Assembly (NCBI RefSeq): GCF_933775445.1
Contig: NC_065874.1
Location: forward strand, 7,769,001-7,833,000
Length of the DNA: 64,000 bases
Reading direction: 5' to 3'
DNA from: Argentina anserina
Lineage: Eukaryota > Streptophyta > Magnoliopsida > Rosales > Rosaceae
Shown: one piece after another, positions 50,950-61,823 of the stretch
Layout: each line of letters opens with the position of its first letter
Numbering within the stretch: the first letter of the stretch is position 1
The notes under the pieces: generated by a model
What the model was told of the DNA's origin: nothing
What the model saw: only the letters and a program-made list of their open reading frames with translations
Databases searched by the model: none
Translations under genes and position numbers: made by a program

Positions 50950-52170
50950 AATTTTGGGATTTTGTTTTATAGAAAGTTGATGTCACACTAGCTATCATAC
51001 TAACTTTCTGTTATGACATGTAGTGTGATTGTTAGTGTGACAGGCAATGTGATAGACAATGTGATAGATAGTGTGATATATATTATGGCTGGGGTGTGGC
51101 ATCATATTAATGTCAATATTTGGATTGTATCAGTTGATTTAATAGGTTCAAGATCACATAATAGTAAAAAAAGGTACGTTAATTCTAGTCATTCTTCTTC
51201 TTCTTGTCACAAGATAGTTACATAAAACAACGTGATAACGGGTGTGATAGTGGGTGTGATAGCAGGTGTGACAAGTAGTGTGAAAGGTTGTGTGATAGCG
51301 GGTGTGACAACAAGTGTGATAGAAAGCGTGACAGCGAATGTGACAACATGTGTGATAGAAGGTGTGACATCGGGTGTTATAGAAGGTGTGACATCGGGTG
51401 TGATAGCAGATGTGACAACATGTGTGATAAGTAGTGTGACAATGTGTGTGACCAATAGTGTGACAATGTGTGTGACCAATAGTGTGAAAGGTTGTGTGAC
51501 AGCGGGTGTGATAGAATGTGTGATATCGGGTGTGAAAATAAGTGTGATAGAAGGTGTGACAGCAAATGTGACAACGGGTGTGATAGGTAGTGTGACAGCA
51601 TGTGTGAGATGTGACAAAATGTGTGACAGCGTGTGTGACATGCCGTGAGAAAATGTCTAAATATACGAAATTATGTTCAAATTCAAAGGAGATTGGTATG
51701 AATATGCTCATAATGAAGAAAATAACTAGAATTAGGGAACTTTGAGCTTCGATTTCGCCGGAATTACTTGGAGTACCGCCATCAACGGCGGAAACCTGTT
51801 GCAAGGATTGATGCACCTTGTACGGTGGTCGGTTCGGAGTGGGTAGGGTATCAAATGAAAGATGTGAGAGAGATCTTTCCACCGGTACCAACCACTCTCA
51901 AATCTATCGTCGGACGACAAAGTTATGGCCCGAATTAGAAGATGAATGAAAAAGAAGATGAAAAAGAATGAAAAACGGTAAAACAGTCTAAAAAAATATT
52001 TAAAAAGTGATTTTTTTTCTAATTTTATTTCATGCTTGTTGACTATTTTATAATTTCAAGTTAATTGAGATGACTTTTTTTTTATAATTGAGAAATAAGT
52101 GGTGATTTTTTCTAATTTAAGATGAGAGATAGTATTTCTTTTTATAATTTGTCTTTTTTTTTGTAGTGCG
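50950..52170. repeat. 12-bp-period minisatellite element, intact copy 2
   Basis: From about 51230 to 51650 the plus strand is a near-perfect 12-bp tandem repeat, about 34 units of the type GTGTGATAGNNN/GTGTGACANNNN. Because 12 is a multiple of three, frames stay open on both strands: 138 codons at 51232-51648 on plus, and up to 245 codons at 51154-51891 on minus. The peptide on plus is a tetrapeptide repeat of the kind V-I/T-x-x. The 3' section (51650-52170) matches the copy at 21.0-22.2 kb. I treat the long frames as a by-product of the period, not as genes. Confidence 0.8.
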
Positions 52171-52769
52171 TAAGAACTAGGAACTTAAGGTATGTCGACA
52201 TATTAACAGTTGAGTTCATTTACCCTTCCAACGCCCTGTTTATGTTTTCAATTCCTTTCGGTTCTACATATACATGTGGCTGATCGAACTGGGTCGACTA
52301 TCTCACTACATAAGGCTCCTGCCGGCCATGCTCTTGCGGTTTTTCATTTCCATATTTGTTACACTTGCACTGTTACTGACTTACTGTCATGACGAAACAG
52401 ACTAATTACCACAAAATGAAACACTCTAATAACTAATAAACTTAATATATCAACGAAAAACAGAAGTGTGATTTTTGGATCAGTTTATACTTTAAATTTG
52501 TCCTTTTATTTTGGCCATATTGAAGGGATGCAAAGGCTGATATCATAACTGCGGGGGACTGGTGAGTGGTAATGGACTAATGGCCAACCTTCTTCCTAAA
52601 CGTTAAGCCCCAGTCCACGAATAAATAGAGAGATTATTGGGCCTTTAAAATGGAGATGGAGGCAGACCGCAGACCCGAAGTCCGCAGTAGACAAAGTCCA
52701 TATCGAACGTAACAGTGTAGTACGCTACAGTGACTAGACCAGTGGACCTTCAACTCTTTAAGCATCCAC
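52171..52769. other. Intergenic upstream of the heat-shock gene
   Basis: AT-rich with no recognised gene. It forms the distal promoter region of the small heat-shock gene. Confidence 0.5.
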
Positions 52770-52771
52770 CA

Positions 52772-52921
52772 GAAAGTTCTCCAACATCGTCTTCTTATTT
52801 CTAATCTCAAAAGTCATAGCTAGCTATAAGCCATTACTGAAATGGACCCAACAGATCGAAACTCTATCCAAATCCAGAAATTTCAAGAAATCACTAGTTC
52901 TTTTCCCCTCTAATATAAATA
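52772..52921 (+). promoter_or_regulatory. Heat-shock promoter: two HSEs and TATA box
   Basis: A perfect three-part heat-shock element GAAATTTCAAGAA lies at 52877-52889, matching nGAAnnTTCnnGAAn. A two-part element GAAAGTTC lies at 52772-52779. A TATA box, TATAAATA, follows at 52914-52921, about 25 nt after the proximal element, and the ATG is at 53049. This arrangement is characteristic of plant small heat-shock genes driven by HSF factors. Confidence 0.88.
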
Positions 52922-53048
52922 TACCATTCACCATCAGTTTTGTAGTACCAAAACAATTCCACTCAAACAACACCTAAGACGAAGCTCGATCAGATTCTCA
53001 AACCCTATACCAAATAAACAAAACCAACTAAGTCCCAGGTAATTAACA

Positions 53049-53504
53049 ATGTCCCTCTTGCAATCACTCTTGGATTCTTTCACAATTTTCGACTCAGAAT
53101 CCGGCAACACTCGCATGGATTGGAAGGAGACCTCGAGCTCCCACGTCTTCCAAATTGATCTTCCTGGCGTTACGAAAGAGGACGTGAAGCTTGAAGTGCA
53201 TGAAGGCAGAGTGCTTCACGTTAGTGCAGAGAGAATGGAAGAAGAGCCTCCTGCCGGGGATCAGAAGATTAAGGAGACGTGGCACTGCAGGGAGAGGACA
53301 AGAGGCAGATTTTCGAGGCATTTCCGGTTGCCTGAGAATGCCAAGATTGATGAGATTAAGGCTGCAATGCGTGATGGGGTATTAGTCATTACAGTGCCAA
53401 AGGAGGACTTGAAGAAAAAGCCTAAACACAAAGAAGTTGAAATCTCCGGGGATGAGGAGCACGTCTCTAAAGGAATTGGTCGTTTTGTTTGCTGCAAAGC
53501 TTAG
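53049..53504 (+). CDS. Small heat-shock protein (Hsp20, class I-like)
   Basis: ATP-independent chaperone that binds unfolding proteins, expected in the cytosol as large oligomers. The single exon encodes 151 residues. The alpha-crystallin domain begins near residue 24 ([19 protein letters not shown]) and contains [39 protein letters not shown] and the GVLVITVPK signature. A V-E-I motif follows, in place of the usual I-x-I. The N-terminal arm is about 20 residues shorter than in typical class I proteins, and the C-terminus ends FVCCKA with no peroxisome or ER signal, so class I or a near relative is the best guess. Its heat-shock promoter lies just upstream. Confidence 0.93.
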   Translation: MSLLQSLLDSFTIFDSESGNTRMDWKETSSSHVFQIDLPGVTKEDVKLEVHEGRVLHVSAERMEEEPPAGDQKIKETWHCRERTRGRFSRHFRLPENAKIDEIKAAMRDGVLVITVPKEDLKKKPKHKEVEISGDEEHVSKGIGRFVCCKA

Positions 53505-53666
53505 AAAGCATAACACCGTGTGACCATTTGAATCAGTGTACGTAAATGAATTAAAATCTGTCTTCTTTTTGGGTTTTTGGTGTGAGTGTGCGACTTGGGT
53601 AGAATGTGACTTTCATTTGTAATTGGTTGTCTGTTCCAGGTGTGCTGCATGTATAAGATTCCATGT

Positions 53667-55844
53667 CGGAGCACATCACCTGTGCCCATTTTTCATGTGC
53701 CAATTATGTGCCCCCATTCATGTTATGCCACATATTTCTTCATTTGATGCAAAATTAACGCCGTTTACAACTCTATTTTAACAAAAAACACAATCAAATA
53801 AATAAATAAATTGATTTTGTTCCCTATTCTCTCTTATAAACTGGTCATCGAAATCCATATCCCTGATTCCAACCTTCTCTGCCTGTAAAATTGAGAGAAA
53901 ATTAGAGTTAAACTCAATAATTGAGCACATTTTTAAATCTAAGCCCACATCCATTTTTTCTTTCATTCTACACCAAAAATTACTTATTATTATTAATTTT
54001 TATTTTTGTATAAGTTTAATCTACCCTTCTAACATATAAAAGGTTATATTAAATAATTTTCCTAATCTTAGGTTTTAAAATCAATTTTGAATGTGAAGCT
54101 CGTCAATTATATCCATAATTATTTTTTGTATTTAATTCATATTGCTAACATCAATGTGTATATATTCATCACAAAATTCAGTTTTGCAACTTCTTGTCTT
54201 CTTCTATCAATTTCATTTTGCAAAATTTTACACCAATTATTATTTTTCAAGCAATAGGAGCTAGTCATATGAAGATTATATGAGAATGTCATATGAAGGT
54301 ATATACGTTACCAAACGATCTTGATTCAGTAAGTGTTTCTTATCGTGAGGTACATATTGTTCTTGTTGAATTATCTTTTTTTCCTTCTTGTTAGGTATAT
54401 TGTCACATTAATCCATTGTAAAAGGTATTAAACAATATCTTGGACAAGAATCATAGGCATATACATACACTATAACACCTAATAAAGAGGCATATTAAAC
54501 TTCTCTTATATATTGTCTTCCTCAATAAAAGGTAGATTTCTATAGATGAGACATATATATCTATGAACTAGGAATTCTACATGAACCTTTTAAATAGATA
54601 TGCTTCTCATTCTTATGTTGTAATTAAAGAGATACCTACTATTAGGTTAAACACTTAAAGTCCCACATACATTTAATTTAGGTTATTTAATAGGTGAATG
54701 AAACTTAAAAAATCAGAAATAAAAACTATGATATAACAAAGTTCTCCAAGTTAACAACCTGATCGAAATCTTCAATCACAAAAATATAAGTTTTACATTC
54801 ATTATCTTAAGGTATTTAAATATAATCTATTGGTAATAATGATGAGTTAAAAAGAAAACTTGTGAAATCATAATCAATCTATAATTAAGGTAAAAAAAAT
54901 TAATACTAAAATTAACTAATTAGAATTAAATAGTGGCAATATGTAATTTTTGTTAAAACAAAAGACAACTTAGTATCTTATTTGACAATATTTGAGTATA
55001 AATTATAATTAAATAATATGTGAGTTTATTTTAAAAATATGCACCAGGTAAAGTGGGTATGAAATGAAATACCCCAAGCTCCACCATCATATCCACCATC
55101 ATAATAGCATGAGAATGAAACAAGATGGCAGAATGGATTTTGAAAAAGAATCAAAATTTAGGAATAATAGAAGTTATACTCATCCATGTGTTCTATTTTT
55201 ATAGGATTAATGGTGTGATGCACTCATCCTATTCGTATCTTGAAGATTTTAAAATATGAATGATGAATGGCATGTAGATATGAAATGGGTAATACGCAGA
55301 AGAAATTGTCGTTGAGGAATGGGATCAATGAGATGTATTTTCCTCTATTCCACAAACCCAGTATAAAAAAAAAAACAACTATGGCTCTTCCATTGTTGAA
55401 GACGAACAACGACCCATCAACACAGTTCTTGCTGGATTTGAGATCTACCTCTCCTCTCTCCCACCCCGATTCTGGAGCTGCAGAGTCGAATCCTTCAAGA
55501 TGATCTCTGTTTCCAAGTCTGCTTCGGCATGATCGTGTTTAACTTGCGTGACGGGTTATATTGATCCGAGTAAGAGTACTTGTTCCAGTGAAACTAGACA
55601 TTTTGATAACTCAAGTTCTATAGAATTCTGAGTTCTTCACAGATGAAGAAGAAGAGGCAGAGTTCTTATTTTAGAAAAGAAGAAGACATAATTAAATTGA
55701 CTTTTAAATTCTGCACCACAGACAAATCCATAATTAAACAACCATTAACAGAGTGTAGTAGTGTCAAAAGTAATGCCACATGTCAAATTTCTGTTTGTGG
55801 CACATAATTGACACAGGGGAAATGGGCACAGGTGATGTGCTCCC
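53667..55844. mobile_element. Mutator-like element, 2.2 kb, possible gene capture
   Basis: The ends CGGAGCACATCACCTGTGCC and, in reverse complement, GGGAGCACATCACCTGTGCC continue as inverted repeats to a shared CAATTATGTGCC. Flanking 9-mers ATTCCATGT (53658-53666) and TTTCCATAT (55845-55853) match at 7 of 9 positions, in line with the 9-bp duplication of Mutator-like elements. Inside, mostly AT-rich DNA encloses a higher-quality open piece from 55378, MALPLLKTNNDPSTQFLLDL onward to 55503, that looks like the start of a host gene. No transposase was seen. Confidence 0.72.
55378..55503 (+). pseudogene. Probable captured gene fragment in the Mutator-like element
   Basis: An open reading piece from 55378 with plant-like codon use (MALPLLKTNNDPS..., then a Ser/Pro-rich stretch) ends at a stop at 55501-55503. 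No family was recognised. Position inside the inverted repeats suggests a captured host fragment; whether it is expressed is unknown. Confidence 0.35.
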
Positions 55845-55853
55845 TTTCCATAT

Positions 55854-56210
55854 CAATGAGTTGTTGTCTATGGTGTTTTAAACTTATAATTAGTGATCAA
55901 TTAGTGACTAATTAATTGCGGGTAAAGCGATGATATGTTGCATTTCCCATACATCGATCAACTCTCTTTACCACTTCGAGAAGTCACTTCTTCACTTAAG
56001 AGACTCAGTTTAATGATTTATCGTTCGAGAATTTATATGGTAAAATCATTTTAAGGACTCATATGTTACTAATTAAGTTAGAGTAACAGTATGCATGTTA
56101 TATATTATATCACACATCGTTGCCTCATTTTGCAATGGGATAAAAAGAAGAAACTTCAAATATATTTTTTAGATACTGGTGTACAAAGATAATGTAAACA
56201 GTATTTGATG

Positions 56211-56239
<29 letters not shown>
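55854..56239. other. Intergenic, nothing recognised; ends in a TA microsatellite
   Basis: AT-rich, with an AT dinucleotide run from about 56217 that forms the target of the next element. Confidence 0.6.
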
Positions 56240-56241
<2 letters not shown>

Positions 56242-56652
56242 CGGGACTTTTCAGGTAAGGAGGCTCTTATCTTATCTTAATGTACGGATTTTCATTTTTG
56301 ACCAACCTTTTGATTGAGTTTTCACATCTCCACCGTCCAATATCTAGGCTATAACGTATAGATCATCTCCACAAAATTTCACCCGATTCCATCACCGTTA
56401 AGGTACTCATAACTTCGATTTTCTACTCAAAATATGAACGGTTCAAGTTCGGAAAATTCAATACGTCCATTGGTTTTGATTAGTTTAATACCTTAACAAT
56501 CATGAAATCGGCTGAAATTTTGTGGAGATGATCTAAACATTATAACCTATATAGGACGGTGGAAATGTGAAAACTTGATCGAAAAGTTGATAAAAAATGA
56601 AAATCCGTACCTTAGCTTAAGGTACGGAACTCCGCAACTGAAAAGCTCCGTA
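56240..56652. mobile_element. Inverted-repeat MITE inserted in a TA microsatellite
   Basis: The left end TACGGGACTTTTCAGGTAAG and, in reverse complement, TACGGAGCTTTTCAGTTGCG are terminal inverted repeats. A longer inner symmetry includes GTAGATCATCTCCACAAAAT-like arms. TA runs lie on both sides (56217-56241 and about 56668-56684). It shares its inner layout with 47697-48073, including ATGAACGGTTCAAGTT. Confidence 0.85.
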
Positions 56653-56923
56653 TCTTAATTTCTACTAATATATATATATATATACTCTTTTGTTATTTGA
56701 TTTGGTAGCTTCTATTTGTGCTGGAGATCTTTGGGTTGGACTCGATCTGTCAGATGGGCGGCACCACCTCACCAGGAATTAAGATTAGTATGACCGCTGG
56801 CCTCTGGAAAGAGACTAGCAGAGACAAGCAAAGCAACATGTTGGCATGTTTACTATCAGCGTTGAGAGTGCTTCTCACGTATTGTGTCACCCCACATACA
56901 ACAGATCATCTCATTTATGGAGC

Positions 56924-56931
56924 TATATATA
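56924..56931 (+). promoter_or_regulatory. TATA box of the peroxidase gene
   Basis: TATATATA in the context GAGC-TATATATA-GAAAC lies 52 nt before the ATG at 56983, giving a short leader. The MITE at 56240-56652 ends about 270 bp upstream, so it is part of the proximal promoter. Confidence 0.6.
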
Positions 56932-56982
56932 GAAACACAAAGGTTATTTAAGAAAATTAATCATTTACTCAGAAAATTAAAC

Positions 56983-58293
56983 ATGAAGATGGGTATTTCT
57001 TCATTATTTGCTCTCCTTGTTCTCACATTGGAGTTCATGAGCATCAATGCATCATCGGCTAAACCAGTCAAAGCAACTTCGCAGGTGCCTGCTGAGGCTC
57101 TTTTGTCTTTCCGTCATTACATGAAAACTTGCCCACAAGCAGAGGGTATCATTCAGCAAAAAGTCGTAGACTGGCTTGAGAAGGATTTCACTTTGGCTGC
57201 TGCCATAATCCGCTTGCACTTCCATGACTGTGTTGTGAGGGTAAGCAAGCATTGAACATTCATCATTACCTATTAAATTACTAAGTTCCATGCAGTTTAC
57301 TGTTTTGTTCGTATTGTATGGACGCTAATTTTCAATCAGAACTATATATATTGATCATGCATGTATATTCTTGTTTGAATGTGTGATCTAGTAAAGGAGA
57401 CTAAAACACTACATTATACGCCAATTTGAACTTCTTTTTTTGACCCACGTTTGAACTATATTTATATGGCGGACGAATGCATGTACTGTTAGTTTGTTAG
57501 AGTGTCGATCATCATTTTAAAAATACGTTAATTAATGTAGGGTTGTGATGCATCAATTTTGCTTAACCATCGGGGGAGCGAGAGGAGAGCTTTCGCAAGC
57601 TATACACTCAGAGGTTTCCAAGTAATGGATGATATCAAGGCGGAGCTAGAGAGACAGTGCCCTAAAACTGTTTCCTGCGCGGACATTCTAACTGCTGCAG
57701 CGAGAGACGCGACCATCATCGCGGGAGGTCCATTTTGGGAAGTCCCATTTGGACGTAGAGATGGAAAGATTTCGATTGCCAGAGAAGCAAATGAGAAGGT
57801 TCCTCAGGGCCATGAGAATGTCACAGCATTGATCCAACTATTTCACGAAAAAGGCTTGAATATGCTAGATTTGGTTACTTTATCAGGAGCACATACAATT
57901 GGTAGAAGTACATGCTTTGCCTTCAAGCAAAGGCTTGCAAGCTTCAATGGAACCAGGAAGCCTGACCCTTTACTGAATTCTATGTACTTGAACAACTTCT
58001 TAAAGAAGAAATGTCAAAAAGACTCAGACTTGGTTTTTCTTGATGCCATAACTCCAAAGACATTTGACACGCAATACTACACGAATCTTCACAAGAAGTT
58101 GGGGTTGTTATCCACGGATCAGTTGCTCAAGTCAGATGTGAGAACGGGGCCGTTTGTTGATGCATTAGGATCTCAACCTTCCCTTTTCGAGAGCCAATTT
58201 GCAGCATCCATGGTGAAGCTTGGCAATGTTCAAGTTCTTACAAGACCAAATGAAGGCGAAATCCGAGTGAACTGCAATTTTGTCAATGCTTGA
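56983..58293 (+). CDS. PRX7: Class III peroxidase, peroxidase 7-like
   Basis: Secreted haem peroxidase that oxidises phenolic substrates with hydrogen peroxide in the cell wall. Exons 56983-57240 and 57541-58293 join in phase (GTAAGC...TGTAG) to give 336 residues. A signal peptide is visible (MKMGISSLFALLVLTLEF, cleavage near ASSA). Distal Arg77 and His81 are in RLHFHDC, proximal His204 is in LSGAHTIG, and all eight structural cysteines are present (TCP, HDC, GCDAS, QCP, SCAD, STC, KKC, NCNF). SILLNHRGSERR, VPQGHENVTALIQLF and VKLGNVQVLTRPNEGEIR are close to Arabidopsis peroxidase 7. Only the first of the usual introns is kept. An upstream in-frame ATG at 56884 overlaps the TATA box, so the later start is chosen. 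Confidence 0.94.
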
Positions 58294-58655
58294 AAATTTG
58301 TTCAGCATATGGTGTTTGCAAGTCCATTTCCTTTATAGGTTTGGAAGAAAATTTGATTTTAATAAGTTGTAACTTGGACTTGTATATTTACACTGAATCC
58401 TTCTTCTTGTTTAGATATTTATGTTTTGGCTGAGATATGTTCTATTAGTCTATTACCATATATATTTAAATAATTTAGAACCAATGGTGATTTAAATTTT
58501 TATTTGCAGTAAATTGCAACCAGAGACATAATGATCTAATAAACAGAAACACGGTACACACGGTATACGTACGTATACAAGCAATAGTAGCTAAGTCTTG
58601 TAGTAGTTGTTAATCATTGATCAATTTCAAATTTTAGAAGTAACAACATTCAACT
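58294..58655. other. 3' flank of the peroxidase gene
   Basis: Contains the expected 3' untranslated region (AT-rich, with TTTAATAAGTTG-type signals). Nothing else recognised. Confidence 0.5.
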
Positions 58656-58797
58656 CACTACAAAAAAATATCAACAAAAGACACACATCATATGTGGCAC
58701 ATTTGTGGCCTTTGATCATGTAGGCCCCTTCTACAAATGTGGCTTTTTACAAATGAGCCACATATGATGTGTGTGTTTTGTTGATAGTTTTTGCATG
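58656..58797. mobile_element. CACTA-type MITE (142 bp) with ACT target duplication
   Basis: Starts CACTACAAAAAAATATCAAC. The reverse complement of the right end, CATGCAAAAACTATCAACAA, pairs with it, and arms including CACACATCATATGTGGC fold into a hairpin. Direct ACT trinucleotides at 58653-58655 and 58798-58800 fit the 3-bp duplication of CACTA elements. Confidence 0.85.
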
Positions 58798-58800
58798 ACT

Positions 58801-59630
58801 TGACAGAGACAAAATAATAAGTTGGATGAATCAATATTTATGTACTCATATATAAAACAATGATCCAAGTAACTACATCCATTAACCATTACGGATTTAC
58901 AATTATACACTGTAATGTAATTAATAACTTTTCACACATACACCTGTGTAATATTCCCTCATTTAATTTCATACTGATTTTGATTAGTGTGAAATGTGTT
59001 TTTGCTAGTACTGAGAAAAGTATAGCTTGTGGCATGTCTTGGAAGTCCTCTGAAGTTTCAATGGAGCTTAGATGTATACGTTGATTTTTATTTAGGACAA
59101 CAATATAACGGTTTTCTATTATGATTATCCTAGATTTACCCTACATAAAAAAAAAGTAAGCTTTCAGTTTCCTCAAACATTTTAGTTTTTAATCTTTACT
59201 GGTGAGCTACCAGTTTATATGAAGATCGATGTTGCTTCACTAATGCATACTACATAGTAATGCACTAACACAGATATATATTTCTCTTTATGCACACATC
59301 ACATGAAATATTTCATTGTAATTGTTGGAGACTTGGAGAATCAATGAATGTGATTGTCAGATTGGACTATATTTCATGTCGATATAATGCATGATTAATT
59401 GCATGCATGCGTCGTCACAATAAACGTTACTCTTCAACTCGATCATTTCCCACGGATGGGAGAATGCTTCAATGCCCAGATAACAAAAAACAAACTTGTG
59501 AGCAATGCGTAATTCATGATTTTGGACGGGATGAACTAGTTTTGGAGTTTGATGATGATTGCAGACGTTAATGTTTAAAACTCATGAATTAGATTTAAGT
59601 GAAAGTGTGAAACAAAGTGAAACTAACTCT
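58801..59630. other. Intergenic, nothing recognised
   Basis: AT-rich. One 74-codon plus-strand frame (58860-59084) has no known homology. Confidence 0.5.
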
Positions 59631-59633
59631 TCA

Positions 59634-59883
59634 CACTACAACAAAATGGAGCAATAACAACGTTTGTGCCCACATATCATGTGTGATGTGTTGCCAATAG
59701 AGATGTAGCAATCTAAAAAAAATGTCACAAATCTCCATGTGGTTTTTTTTCACTATTATATTGGGATAAGCCACATTCGTTGACATATGTGATATTTTTT
59801 TTGGATTGCTACATTTCTATTGACAACACATGATATCTGACCATAGTGTACCTAATTACCTATTGCCCCATTTTGTTGCTGTG
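59634..59883. mobile_element. CACTA-type MITE (250 bp) with TCA target duplication
   Basis: The left end CACTACAACAAAATGGAGCA and, in reverse complement, CACAGCAACAAAATGGGGCA are terminal inverted repeats. TCA at 59631-59633 is repeated at 59884-59886. Inner arms (such as AGCAATCTAAAAAAAATGTC against its diverged complement) make a hairpin. It ends directly at the metacaspase pseudogene. Confidence 0.9.
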
Positions 59884-59886
59884 TCA

Positions 59887-61065
59887 TTGTGAAATAGCTT
59901 GCCAAACCCGGATGATATCTTACCGCATGTACGCGTGCCTCACCGAGTGCATGGGCTTCGAAGAAGACAACATCAACGTTCTTATCGACGCCAACGCCGA
60001 CGACTCGACCGGAGCAGCCATCCGTGATGGCGGTGATGCTATTACCGACCTCATCCAAAATGCCGAGCCCGACGTCGTGCTTTTTATTCGATCATTATAG
60101 TGGACATGGGACTCCCCTTCCCGCCGGCGGGGCGGCGACGATGCTGACACAGATATGACGAGTGCATCGTCGTCCCTACTGACATGAACCTATTACTGGT
60201 CGATCATTTCTTAATTTGGATTTAGCTTTCCCGTTTTTGTTTTTGTGTGTTGAACACTTGAACTATTGATTGTAATTAATATTTGTTCACGTACAGATGA
60301 TGACTTCAGGGATCTTGTCGACGAGTTACCGGAAGGTTGCAAGCTGACTATTGTGTCGGATTCGTGCCACAGCGGAGGCCTCAATATTGATGAATCTATA
60401 GAGCAGATTGGCGAGAGCCACGTCGAGAACCAGATCGAAGGAGGGGAACAAGAGGACCAGCAAAATAATGAGGACACAGACATAAGAACAGAGACCCAGT
60501 CGAAGTTCTGATAGAGATGCTCAAGCAGAAAACCGGAAGAGGCCAACACTTTTTGACGTTTTCGGAGATGAAGTTCATTAAGGGATGATAACCAGACTCC
60601 ACAACATATAAGAATGAAGAGGATGAAGAGGATGAGGAGATGGAGATGTGCATGGCTTTAGGGATTGTTAAACAAAAGATCGAAGAGGACGAAGAGTGGG
60701 CAAGGATAGCTATGGAACTATGGAAGTAGAATATGAGGACGAGCAAGAGATTTATGCCGGACAATTCCGTGGTGTCATTCCTGACGGGGGGATTCTCATC
60801 AGTACGTGGCTGCCAGACACACCAAACTTCGGCCGATGCAAATCCTACAGGAGATCCCAGCGAAGCTTTTGGAGCGCTTACTAATACAATTCTAACCATT
60901 TTTGAGGAAACAGATGGTGATATCTCATACCAAGACCTAGTATATACACAGCGACCTGGGCTATATTGCAGCAACGACTACGTCGATGCTCCCTTTTGGG
61001 CCGATGATAGCTCTTATATATCATTTTCAACTATGTTGAGTGCGCTTAGTTTGGAAAATGGATGA
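59887..61065 (+). pseudogene. Type II metacaspase pseudogene (AtMC4-9-like), 5' end missing
   Basis: Metacaspases are Cys proteases cutting after Arg/Lys. Readable blocks, in order, are CLTECMGFEEDNINVLIDAN, HYSGHG with the catalytic His, DECIV-like and PTDMN pieces, then after a probable intron (about 60198-60297) [20 protein letters not shown] and SDSCHSGGL with the catalytic Cys at 60365-60367. The acidic linker and the C-terminal p10-like segment (AGQFRG...[39 protein letters not shown]) follow to 61065. The family N-terminus (AVLIGINYPGT-type) is absent; the sequence to its left is the CACTA element. At least four frameshifts are needed, near 60085, 60155, 60195 and 60510, so the gene is dead although both catalytic residues survive. 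Confidence 0.85.
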
Positions 61066-61819
61066 ACAACTTCTATATAAGCTTTTGTGTTTCAGCCTAG
61101 CTACATGTATTTTTATGATATATTCGATCGTGTATTAATAGTATAAAATGATTCTTTTTTAAAGGAGTAATATTTTATCAAGATATAGTTTTAACTTGTG
61201 CCAAATACCAGTTAGTTTATGCCTAATTCCATTTAGTTTAATCTCTCTCTTACGAGTGGTCTCACATTTTCCTAGTCGGTTGGAATTTTCTCTTAGAGAG
61301 TTGAGACCATGGCTCGTACGCCCATGCTCTAATCCAATGTTCTATTGGCACCACCCCAATTAAGTTATCACAGAGACCTTCAATACGAGTATATATACGA
61401 CTGATTTCAGTTGGATTTGCCGGAACATACGCGCTGAGCCACCAATGGTTTCATATCTAGGAATTCTCGTTAGCACACTCAAAAATAGAAAACAATTCTC
61501 GTTAACATTGTGAGACAGATTTTTCCATTTTTCAGTATAAATCATATGATTACAGTTTTTTTTTTAAATAAAAAGGTCAAATCAAGATAACACACTCATA
61601 TGGACTGACAGAAAAAATTATCTATTGACCCTAGATAAAACTAGCTAATATGACCACGACTCACATGCGTTTTCAACACCATTTATAAGACTTAAATAAT
61701 AAGCCTATACCAATATAGAAAAAAGATTAAAAGTATCAACCAGTTGTCCTCAGAATCAAAAGACCTACTCGGCATGAGGACAGATATGAGTACATATATC
61801 ATGCACCTCCTCCATAGAA
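61066..61819. other. Intergenic, nothing recognised
   Basis: AT-rich DNA between the metacaspase pseudogene and the DUF4283 pseudogene. Confidence 0.5.
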
Positions 61820-61823
61820 TCAC

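Noticed and set aside
51154..51891. 245-codon minus-strand frame rich in His/Thr/Cys as a real gene
   Set aside because: It spans the 12-bp tandem array, and frames stay open on both strands because the period is a multiple of three; no start context or domain.
56718..56951. 77-codon frame before the peroxidase gene
   Set aside because: It overlaps the TATA box and leader of the peroxidase gene and resembles no known protein.
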